NCBI GenBank assembly: GCA_947258675.1
Contig: CAMYJP010000160.1
Coordinates: 1-7,863, forward strand
Direction of reading: 5' to 3'
Origin: an uncultured Desulfobulbaceae bacterium
Lineage (GTDB): Bacteria; Desulfobacterota; Desulfobulbia; Desulfobulbales; BM004
Length of the DNA stretch: 7,863 bases
Each line of letters begins with the position of its first letter. The stretch's first letter is position 1. The notes under the pieces were generated by a model. It was not told where the DNA came from, did no database searches, and was given only the letters and a program-made list of their open reading frames with translations. Positions 1-5,633 of the stretch are shown here, one piece after another. Made by a program: the position numbers and the translations under genes.

Positions 1-272
1 CCATCACCGCTGGTAATGATGACCTTCAATTCCGGGTTAACCGCCTTTATCATGGTGGCTGGTGGCAAAGCGCGACCGTGCAGACCGTTAAAGAAGTTAG
101 CCTTCAGGTAGTGGGGGGTTTTGGCAGCCTGGCCGATGCCGGAGACCAGCACAAGGTCCTGGGGCCGGATGTTCAACTCTGAGAGGGCTTGTTTCAACAT
201 GGTGAGAATCCCATGGTTTCCACAGCCAGGGCACCAGGCAATATCGATTTCTTCCATATCAAAATTCATCAT
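1..272 (-). CDS. korB: 2-oxoacid:ferredoxin oxidoreductase, beta (ThDP) subunit, 5' part
   Basis: This is the N-terminal 90 residues of the beta subunit that binds thiamine diphosphate in a 2-oxoacid:ferredoxin oxidoreductase. The complex decarboxylates a 2-oxoacid (2-oxoglutarate, pyruvate or a related acid) to the acyl-CoA in the cytoplasm and reduces ferredoxin. The gene continues beyond the left edge. Visible motifs are WCPGCGNHG (residues 13-21, two Cys of the Fe-S site), SGIGQAAK (44-51), [11 protein letters not shown] (63-73) and the start of the ThDP/Mg motif SGDG at the edge. The family often has a third cluster Cys at the position held here by Gln48. The start is ATG 270-272 (a second ATG follows at once), with AAGGAG five bases upstream. 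It lies 104 bases downstream of korA on the same strand, so the two probably form one operon. The substrate cannot be fixed from this part; Kor is the best guess because of the partner subunit. Confidence 0.9.
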   Translation of the reverse strand, partial: MMNFDMEEIDIAWCPGCGNHGILTMLKQALSELNIRPQDLVLVSGIGQAAKTPHYLKANFFNGLHGRALPPATMIKAVNPELKVIITSGD

Positions 273-376
273 CTTTTCTCCTTCATCGTAGAAATCATGG
301 GTATATACCTCTATGAACCGCAAAGATTTTTTGTAAGTGATCGCAGGAAGATGCGTTGCCTGTGACCGCTTACCCT

Positions 377-2083
377 TTATCCGACAATATCGGTTATTGC
401 ATGCATCACCTCTTCGACCGTGAACGGCAGGCCGTCATATTTCAGAATTGCATGATCAATTTTCCGTCCTGTTTCACGCAATATGAGATTGCCCAATTGG
501 GAAGTAGCATTATTTTCAACAATAACCGTCCGTTCGGCTTTTTTCAGATATTGTTTCAGATCTGCGGCCATGGGGTATATCTGTTGAATGGCTATCTGCG
601 CTAAATCTTTTCTTCCTATATTTTCCATCGCTTCCTGTACTATAGGATTCGTGGATCCCCAGCTGATGACAAGGGTTTTGCACCCCGGCGGACCATTCCA
701 CTTTGTCGGGATAGAGTCAATTTCTGCGGCTGCCAATTTCTTCAATCGTTTGTCTACCATTTTTATCCGTACTTCATGATCCTCGGTGATATGGCCGGAC
801 TCATCGTGCTCATCGCTGTCCACCCCGACCAGTCCTGCCCCTCGTGCTGGAATACCCCGAGGAGAGATACCGTTTTCGGTAATAAAATACCGTTTATAAT
901 CCTCCTCTGTTTCTACGATCTGCTGTTCCAATTTCAACTGACTGAGATCAAATTCTTCTGTATTGTAGTATGTGTCCACCAGATACTGATCAGTCAAAAT
1001 GATAACTGGTACCTGGTATTTGTCAGCAAGGTCAAACGCTTTTTGGCTCAGATAGAAAGCCTGCTGTAGAGATTCAGGAGCAAGAATGATTCGGGGAAAG
1101 GAACCATGTCCCGCATAAAGAGCCAGTTCCAGATCACCCTGCTCCGTGCGGGTCGGGAGACCGGTGGCTGGTCCCGGGCGTTGCGCCAGATGAACTACTA
1201 TCGGCATTTCCAACATGCCGGCCAAACTGATCCCCTCGGTCATCAATGCAAAACCGCCGCCAGAGGTGGTGACCATGGCCCGGGCACCTGCATACCAAGC
1301 ACCCAGAGCCATATTAATGGCAGCGATTTCATCTTCGGCTTGCTCCACCAGCAGATCAAATTCATGTGAATGTTGCGCCATAAATGTGATTACACCGGTG
1401 CCTGGAGTCATGGGATAGGAGGTAATGCATTTGCAGCCTCCGGCAATCGCCCCCAATGCTATGGCTTCTGAGCCATTGACCATGATTTCATCTTTGTTAC
1501 CTGACCTTGAAATCTCTGGGAAGATAACCTCCCCACCTTTTCGTAATGCGTGACCTTTTTCATATCCCAGTTGCGATGCCAGGATATTTGTTGCAATTAT
1601 ATCTTTACCTTTTGATTCGAAGCGGGTGCGGAGATATTTTTCCATGACTTTTTCATCAACCTGTAACAGGCCCAGAATCAGGCCAAGCCCAACAGTATTT
1701 GAATAAATGGCGCCACCCAGATCCTTAGCCATTGAGCTAAATGGAACATGGATTATTTTCCGATCACTCTTCAGCACATCGTTATCTCCGGCGATAATAG
1801 TAGAGTCCGTGATTCTGGATTGCAGGTGTGGAAGCACCTTATCATCCAGAGGGATGAGTAGATCAATTCTTTGAACCGGCGCTTGTACCGATCTTGAGGC
1901 AACACGGATGCTGGTGGTGTTGGTGCCGCCCCGCACCCTGGACATATATTCCTTGGTGGCATAAATATGGAAGCCGGCCAGCTTGAGGATTTTGGTTAAC
2001 AGTTCTTCAATAGTCTGAATTCCCTGGCCGGCTTCACCGCCCAAAACAATTGAGAGGCTCTTTGGTTCCACTGGTTGTGTCAT
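377..2083 (-). CDS. korA: 2-oxoacid:ferredoxin oxidoreductase, fused gamma-alpha subunit
   Basis: The product is 568 residues, the usual size for the KorA-type fusion of gamma and alpha subunits. Residues about 10-190 are the gamma domain, opening with [10 protein letters not shown] (15-24) and containing [11 protein letters not shown] (45-55). Residues about 200-568 are the pyrimidine-binding alpha domain, with SYPMTPGTG (222-230, the family YPxTP motif), AEDEIAAI (249-256), [10 protein letters not shown] (272-281) and [18 protein letters not shown] (301-318). With the beta subunit encoded just downstream it would oxidatively decarboxylate a 2-oxoacid with CoA and pass electrons to ferredoxin in the cytoplasm. 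No separate ferredoxin-like delta subunit is seen in the window. The start ATG at 2081-2083 has a strong GGAGG Shine-Dalgarno eight bases upstream. It is divergent from cbpA across 216 bases. 2-Oxoglutarate is the likeliest substrate, but a pyruvate or branched-chain enzyme cannot be excluded. Confidence 0.93.
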   Translation of the reverse strand: MTQPVEPKSLSIVLGGEAGQGIQTIEELLTKILKLAGFHIYATKEYMSRVRGGTNTTSIRVASRSVQAPVQRIDLLIPLDDKVLPHLQSRITDSTIIAGDNDVLKSDRKIIHVPFSSMAKDLGGAIYSNTVGLGLILGLLQVDEKVMEKYLRTRFESKGKDIIATNILASQLGYEKGHALRKGGEVIFPEISRSGNKDEIMVNGSEAIALGAIAGGCKCITSYPMTPGTGVITFMAQHSHEFDLLVEQAEDEIAAINMALGAWYAGARAMVTTSGGGFALMTEGISLAGMLEMPIVVHLAQRPGPATGLPTRTEQGDLELALYAGHGSFPRIILAPESLQQAFYLSQKAFDLADKYQVPVIILTDQYLVDTYYNTEEFDLSQLKLEQQIVETEEDYKRYFITENGISPRGIPARGAGLVGVDSDEHDESGHITEDHEVRIKMVDKRLKKLAAAEIDSIPTKWNGPPGCKTLVISWGSTNPIVQEAMENIGRKDLAQIAIQQIYPMAADLKQYLKKAERTVIVENNATSQLGNLILRETGRKIDHAILKYDGLPFTVEEVMHAITDIVG

Positions 2084-2160
2084 ACTTTTTCCTCCTGTTA
2101 AACATAACCGCAGCGTGGCAATCGTCTTCTTCTGACCAACATTGTCTTTAGATCAATTGG

Positions 2161-2188
2161 TTGCGTTCAATCAATTCCGCATTATATT
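2161..2188 (+). promoter_or_regulatory. Possible sigma-70 promoter for cbpA in the divergent korA-cbpA spacer
   Basis: TTGCGT (2161-2166) and TATATT (2183-2188) are separated by 16 bases and point toward cbpA, which would give a leader of about 105 bases. The same AT block read on the minus strand contains a perfect TATAAT (2186 down to 2181) facing korA, but no good -35 box is seen for it. The two divergent -10 elements would overlap. No CIRCE element or clear sigma-32 heat-shock promoter was found. A 12-base palindrome, ATTTAATTAAAT, lies at 2261-2272, just before cbpA. Assigned by eye only. Confidence 0.3.
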
Positions 2189-2299
2189 GTAGTCCATTGG
2201 CTAAATATATGTATGATTTTATTTTTTGTAAGGCATCCTGGCCCGATTAAGACGCAATTCATTTAATTAAATACCCATCAGATCAAGAAGATTGTTACC

Positions 2300-3241
2300 A
2301 TGCAATACAAAGATTATTACAAAATTCTCGATATTTCCAGGGATGCATCCCAGGATGAAATTAAGCGAGCGTATCGCAAATTGGCCCGAAAATATCACCC
2401 GGATGTGAATAGAGAAATCGAGGCGGAAGCAAGGTTCAAGGAGGTGGGCGAAGCCTACGAGGTTCTTAAAGATCCTGAGAAACGAAGTGCGTATGACCAA
2501 TTGGGAATGAATTGGCGTGAAGGCCAAGAATTTAAACCGCCACCCAACTGGGATGCTGGATTTGAGTTTTCTGCCGATGGTACAGATTCTGCACATCATT
2601 TTAGTGATTTTTTTGAAGAGTTATTTGGTCGTATGGGGAGTCAAGGCACCGATTCCCGGCGGCAATACGATTTCCATGCTCGAGGGGAAGACCACCATGC
2701 CAAAATTCTTATAAACCTTCAAGACTCATACAACGGCAGCACGCAGACAATTACCCTTACAAAAACGGAAGTTAATGAAACCGGCCATATAGTAAACCGG
2801 CCGCATACATTAAACGTAAAAATTCCCAAAGGAATCTGGGAGGGACAACGAATCAGGCTTGCTGGTAAAGGTGGTCCCGGATTTGGTAGCGGCCCTTCCG
2901 GAGATCTCTACCTGGAAATCGCCTTCAATCCGCATCCACTCTTCAAGGTTGACAGGAGGGATGTTTACCTGGATTTGCCGATTTCTCCGTGGGAGGCAGC
3001 GCTCGGGGCAAAAATTTCCGTGCCGACTCTTGGCGGCCGGGTCGATATGAAAATTCCACCCGGTTCACAGACAGGCCAGAAGCTCCGACTCAAAGGAAGG
3101 GGCCTTCCCGGCAAAATTGTGGGAGATCAATACGTCAACTTCATGATTATGACACCTAAGGCTAACACTGAAAAAACAAAGGAATTATACAGGCGGATGG
3201 CAGCAGAGATAGACTTCAACCCGAGGGCAGATTTGTTATGA
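2300..3241 (+). CDS. cbpA: CbpA-type DnaJ co-chaperone (J domain, no zinc finger)
   Basis: This 313-residue protein is a DnaJ-class co-chaperone that would stimulate the ATPase of DnaK and deliver unfolded clients in the cytoplasm. Residues 1-70 are a J domain with the essential HPD at 33-35 and the usual DYYKIL start and DPEKRSAYDQLG end. Residues about 71-125 form a linker rich in Gly, Phe, Asp and Ser. Residues about 130-300 are the two C-terminal beta-sandwich client-binding domains (for example KIPKGIWEGQRIRLAGKGGPG at about 174-194, and KLRLKGRGLPG later). The whole protein has no cysteine, so the zinc-binding domain of classical DnaJ is absent. That makes it type II/CbpA, in agreement with its length. 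The Shine-Dalgarno is weak (AAGAAG about 10 bases upstream). The stop overlaps the start of cbpM by ATGA, so the two are translationally coupled. Confidence 0.93.
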   Translation: MQYKDYYKILDISRDASQDEIKRAYRKLARKYHPDVNREIEAEARFKEVGEAYEVLKDPEKRSAYDQLGMNWREGQEFKPPPNWDAGFEFSADGTDSAHHFSDFFEELFGRMGSQGTDSRRQYDFHARGEDHHAKILINLQDSYNGSTQTITLTKTEVNETGHIVNRPHTLNVKIPKGIWEGQRIRLAGKGGPGFGSGPSGDLYLEIAFNPHPLFKVDRRDVYLDLPISPWEAALGAKISVPTLGGRVDMKIPPGSQTGQKLRLKGRGLPGKIVGDQYVNFMIMTPKANTEKTKELYRRMAAEIDFNPRADLL

Positions 3242-3543
3242 AAGATCTGGAAAAAGTAATCTCCGGAATCGTCCTCGACGAACACCTGGAGATCTCACTC
3301 AAAGAATTATGTGGAATGTGCGGTATTTCTCCTGAAATGATAATGGAGATGATAGAGGAAGGGATTATTGAACACCCATCTGAGGGCACAAAGCGAAACT
3401 GGCAGTTCCGGGGGTATGAGATTCGCCGTATTCAGATAGTCTTGCGGTTGCAGCGGGATCTACACGTTAACCTGCCTGGAGCCGCTTTAGCTCTGGAATT
3501 ATTGGAAAAATTGGAAAAAATGCAGCGGCGTGTGCTGATTTAG
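3238..3543 (+). CDS. cbpM: CbpM-like chaperone modulator (MerR-type helix-turn-helix fold)
   Basis: This is a 101-residue protein, the usual size for the CbpM family, whose E. coli member binds the J domain of CbpA and inhibits its co-chaperone activity. The N-terminal half resembles a MerR-type winged helix (SLKELCGMCGISPEMIMEMIEEGII, about residues 20-44), followed by RGYEIRRIQIVLRLQRDLHVNLPGAALALELLEKL, which is typical of CbpM. The start codon overlaps the cbpA stop as ATGA, with GAGG about ten bases upstream inside cbpA. Position and fold together make the call firm, although sequence identity to E. coli CbpM is probably low. It is more likely a protein-binding regulator than a DNA-binding one, but this was not tested. 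Confidence 0.85.
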   Translation: MKDLEKVISGIVLDEHLEISLKELCGMCGISPEMIMEMIEEGIIEHPSEGTKRNWQFRGYEIRRIQIVLRLQRDLHVNLPGAALALELLEKLEKMQRRVLI

Positions 3544-3926
3544 CCATATGGATTTACCATATATTCTCGCCTATTTTTTTTTATCTATTTGTATCAGAAG
3601 CTGCGGTTTCTCTTGGGAAAAAACAGTAAGGCGGTCTAGAAAATAGTAACGGTTGATCCGGTTTTTCGATCTTTCTTGCACGTTAATTGTTGGTCTACTG
3701 TTAGGATGCAAACATCCCGGAGCATCCATTCGATATTTTCTTCGCTTACTGAATACATATCTCATTTATAATTAGCCAGCAAACTGTTTTCTTTCCATCT
3801 CCCCTTTTGGGCCAGTTCTGTTTAACGATCGATTGTCTTGCTTAAGAAATTTGATTGAAGATTAGATTTTCGTGCTTAATTTTAATTGAGAAAGAAGACA
3901 CAATAAAAATACATACGGAGATTCAG
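3544..3926. other. Gene-poor intergenic stretch between cbpM and the coiled-coil gene
   Basis: About 380 AT-rich bases hold no convincing gene. Seen here are the weak hairpin and T run after cbpM, and a short perfect hairpin, GGATG-CAAA-CATCC (3704-3717), of unknown meaning. A 64-codon minus-strand reading frame (3571-3765) has no ribosome binding site and a low-complexity basic composition, and is judged spurious. The frame of the next gene is open upstream to an ATG at 3855, but the ribosome binding site favours the GTG at 3927. A promoter for the coiled-coil gene probably lies in the last 100 bases, but no good -35/-10 pair was found. Confidence 0.5.
3546..3582 (+). terminator. Weak candidate terminator after cbpM
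   Basis: Immediately after the cbpM stop, ATATGG (3546-3551) and CCATAT (3557-3562) can form a 6-bp stem with an ATTTA loop. A run of nine T follows at 3574-3582. The stem is AT-rich and lies 11 bases before the T run, which is longer than in a standard intrinsic terminator, so the call is tentative. Confidence 0.25.
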
Positions 3927-4259
3927 GTGAGTAAAAAAGAAGTTTATATCGAAAAAGCACAGGCGAAAATAAATGAGCTGATGACGAAACTGGATCAACT
4001 CAAATCCAAAGACCAAGGAGAGCTCGCGGATCAAAAAATTAAATCTCATGAAAAAATTGAAGAACTTGAATCTAAAATAAAAGGCGCAAAAGTTCATCTC
4101 GCCGAAATTACCGACGCTGCCGAAGATACTTGGGAAAACATAATAAACAAATTTGATCATCTGGCGGATGATATTGGAAATTCATTTAAAAGGTTTTTTA
4201 GTAAAGATGAACAAGACCGCCATTCAAAGGATTCTGGTCCAGACGATCAAAAAGGATGA
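3927..4259 (+). CDS. Small coiled-coil protein, Sll1863-like stress family
   Basis: The protein has 110 residues from a GTG start at 3927, chosen because GGAG (3917-3920) lies six bases upstream. An in-frame ATG at 3855 would add 24 residues but has no such site. It is very hydrophilic, rich in Lys, Glu and Asp, with no cysteine, no membrane segment and no signal peptide. Residues about 5-70 show heptad-like Leu/Ile spacing expected of a long coiled coil. Next comes the block AEITDAAEDTWENIINKFDHLADDIGNSFKRF, which resembles the EASEDAWEDL...AWDSLGEA...F ending of the small coiled-coil proteins named after cyanobacterial Sll1863 (stress response). Family membership is by remembered pattern, and the molecular role is unknown. 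It stands alone, 94 bases before the YeeE pair. Confidence 0.72.
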   Translation: MSKKEVYIEKAQAKINELMTKLDQLKSKDQGELADQKIKSHEKIEELESKIKGAKVHLAEITDAAEDTWENIINKFDHLADDIGNSFKRFFSKDEQDRHSKDSGPDDQKG

Positions 4260-4284
4260 TTAGAATTATTAAACTGGGGTGCCT

Positions 4285-4320
4285 CATGGTAATATAGCTC
4301 TTCTAAACTTCTATGCCATG
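4285..4320. repeat. Inverted repeat in the leader of the YeeE pair
   Basis: CATGG (4285-4289) and CCATG (4316-4320) are inverted repeats. Just inside them ATAG and CTAT can also pair, giving an interrupted stem with a loop of about 13 bases. It lies 33 bases before the start of the first YeeE gene, so it could be an operator or a leader hairpin, but it may also be chance. No T run follows it. Confidence 0.25.
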
Positions 4321-4353
4321 GACCAGAAATTAGTTTATTAACGGGATGATTTA

Positions 4354-4878
4354 ATGATTAAAAACGAATCTCCTCAATGGTCGCCATATATTGCTGGCTC
4401 ATTGACTGGAGTATTGATAGTTCTTTCCGCCTTGGTCACCGGCAACCTTTTCGGTGCCTCCACAACCTTTGTCAGAGGCGCCGGCATGCTTGAAAAAATT
4501 CTGTCGCCGGAAAGGGTTGCCTCACTGGATTATTTTCGTTGGTTTGTTCCGGAAGTTGATTGGCAATTCATGTTTGTGGTGGGGGTTCTTTTCGGTTCTT
4601 TGGTCTCAGCTCTCACGTCAAATACCTTTCGCTGGCAATCGCTTCCTAATATGTGGCGGGAACGTTTCGGGCAGAGCGTCACCAAACGGGGGATAACCGC
4701 CTTTGCCGGAGGTGTCGTTGCTATGTTCGGCGCCCGCCTTGCCGGGGGCTGACCAAGTGGTCATGGGCTGAGCGGGACGCTGCAGCTGGGCATAAGCGGT
4801 TATATTAGTACTATCTGCTTTTTTATCGGTGGAATTGTCATGGCGCATTTCCTCTACAGTGGAGGGGGTACTGAATGA
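4354..4878 (+). CDS. Selenocysteine-containing YeeE/YedE-family membrane protein (in-frame TGA at 4750-4752)
   Basis: This is the first half of a two-subunit YeeE/YedE permease, a family that carries thiosulfate and related sulfur compounds and has a member linked to selenium metabolism. The ordinary frame ends at TGA 4750-4752, after ARLAGG (residues 127-132). Translation past it gives PSGHGLSGTLQLGISG and then a hydrophobic helix, with no stop for 41 codons, ending at TGA 4876-4878. The family motif here is GG-C-x-SGHGLSG, so the TGA takes the place of the conserved Cys and is read as selenocysteine 133 of 174. Hydrophobic segments lie at about 12-34, 70-89, 113-132 and 146-168. If the TGA were a true stop, the last helix and the signature motif would be lost. 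The real stop overlaps the next start as ATGA. The start ATG at 4354 has a modest GGGA seven bases upstream. Alternatives are a nonsense mutation or a TGC-to-TGA sequencing error. Confidence 0.85.
4750..4802 (+). promoter_or_regulatory. Candidate bacterial SECIS element directing Sec insertion at TGA 4750
   Basis: GCTG-AGCG (4767-4774), loop GGA (4775-4777), CGCT (4778-4781), a single bulged G (4782) and CAGC (4783-4786) form an 8-bp GC-rich stem-loop. The apical loop starts 22 nt after the TGA, inside the roughly 16-37 nt window known for bacterial SECIS elements. It begins with G, as SelB recognition usually requires. UGACC (4750-4754) can also pair with GGUUA (4798-4802) with one G-U pair, placing the TGA at the base of a longer hairpin as in fdhF. 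A competing local hairpin, TGACC-AAGT-GGTCA (4750-4763), exists. There is no bulged U on the 5' side as in E. coli fdhF. The folding was done by eye. Confidence 0.68.
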
Positions 4879-5402
4879 TGATACTCTTTTCCGGCTTGAT
4901 CATCGGTATGTTCTTTGGTTTTCTACTCCAGAAAGGCGGAGTGATCCGTTATGACAGACAGCTTGGCGCCCTGCGCCTTCAGGATATGACCATTATCAAG
5001 TTCATGCTGTCGGCCGTTCTGTCCGGTATGGTCGGTATCTACCTGTTAATCGATTTTGGTGCGGTCAGTCTGAGAGTTTTACCCACGGTTGTAGGCCCGA
5101 ATATTATCGGCGGCATCCTGTTTGGTTTTGGTTGGGGGCTGCTGGGGTACTGCCCGGCTACATCTCTGGGAGCTCTGGGCGAAGGCCGTTACGATGCGGT
5201 CTGGGGGATACTGGGGATGGTGATTGGGGCAGGTATTTATGCCGAGGTATACCCGATCCTTTCAAAATCAGTCCTTACCTGGGGCCGTTTGCAAACATAT
5301 ACAGTGCCACAGGCTTTGGGCATTAACCACTGGTTTATTATTCCGCTGTTTTTTGCCGGTATAATTCTGTTATTTTTGTGGTTTGAGAAAAAAGGACTTT
5401 GA
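4875..5402 (+). CDS. YeeE/YedE-family membrane protein, second subunit (Cys form)
   Basis: This 175-residue membrane protein is the second half of the YeeE/YedE permease. Hydrophobic segments are at about 1-20, 42-62, 74-92, 108-128 and 151-171. The signature is LLGYCPATSLGALGEGRYDA (89-108), where Cys93 corresponds to the substrate-relay cysteine of the family. The QKGGVIRYD stretch (19-27) is also typical of this second subunit. The start ATG overlaps the end of the selenoprotein frame as ATGA (a second ATG follows at 4878), with the strong purine run GGAGGGGG (4860-4867) seven bases upstream. This coupling is itself evidence that ribosomes reach this point in the upstream frame. It would sit in the inner membrane and, with its partner, move a thiosulfate-like or selenium-containing ion. 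The exact substrate is not shown by the sequence. Confidence 0.9.
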   Translation: MMILFSGLIIGMFFGFLLQKGGVIRYDRQLGALRLQDMTIIKFMLSAVLSGMVGIYLLIDFGAVSLRVLPTVVGPNIIGGILFGFGWGLLGYCPATSLGALGEGRYDAVWGILGMVIGAGIYAEVYPILSKSVLTWGRLQTYTVPQALGINHWFIIPLFFAGIILLFLWFEKKGL

Positions 5403-5432
5403 TAATGGGTAAAATACTATCATTTTTTTTAA

Positions 5433-5567
5433 CGATGTGCAACAGTGCCGGTTAAAGGTCGTCAGCAATTTAATCTGGTGCCGGCCCAGCAGCTTCTGTC
5501 CATGAGTTTACAGAACTATGATGATTTTTTAAAAAAAATCAACTCAGCACTTGAGCAAGTACATTAA
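5433..5567 (+). pseudogene. Possible 3' remnant of an unidentified gene
   Basis: An open frame of 44 codons starts right after an in-frame TAA (5430-5432) and ends at TAA 5565-5567. Its latter part reads like a real protein end (LVPAQQLLSMSLQNYDDFLK, then KINSALEQVH), amphipathic and of ordinary composition. It has no good start: GTG at 5445 and ATG at 5502 both lack a ribosome binding site. A short frame with ATG 5405, directly after the second YeeE gene (MGKILSFFLTMCNSAG, stop at 5453), overlaps it in another frame across an eight-T run. This fits the decayed or deleted tail of a third gene of the YeeE operon. The family is not recognised, and it may be chance. Confidence 0.35.
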
Positions 5568-5571
5568 TTAT

Positions 5572-5595
5572 AAGCTTTATCCTTTATAGCTTTTT
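5572..5595 (+). terminator. Weak candidate terminator downstream of the YeeE operon
   Basis: AAGCT (5572-5576) can pair with AGCTT (5588-5592) across an 11-base AT-rich loop, followed by three more T before a G. It lies between two convergent units, where a terminator is expected, but the stem is only five base pairs. Confidence 0.25.
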
Positions 5596-5633
5596 GCTTA
5601 TTCTTTTTCATACAATTCAATAATCAGTTTGTG

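Noticed and set aside
776..1418. Several plus-strand frames opposite korA
   Set aside because: All lie antisense to a clear, full-length korA and have no family features.
3704..3717. GGATG-CAAA-CATCC hairpin as a small RNA or terminator
   Set aside because: It has a five-base stem only, no T run and no adjacent promoter; it is likely chance.
3571..3765. 64-codon minus-strand reading frame
   Set aside because: It has no ribosome binding site, a low-complexity Lys/Arg-rich product ending in the poly-T tract read backwards, and no recognisable motif.
4750..4752. TGA as the genuine end of the first YeeE gene (132 residues)
   Set aside because: This would remove the family signature motif and the last helix and leave a 122-base gap of perfectly in-frame conserved coding sequence before the partner gene. 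Sec decoding explains the facts better, though a mutation or sequencing error is not excluded.
4750..4763. Perfect palindrome TGACCA-AG-TGGTCA at the TGA, as an operator or terminator
   Set aside because: It lies inside coding sequence, has no T run, and is short. It is mentioned only as a competing fold to the SECIS candidate.
4618..4848. 76-codon minus-strand reading frame across the YeeE TGA
   Set aside because: It is a shadow of the conserved YeeE coding frame on the other strand, with no ribosome binding site and no recognisable motif.
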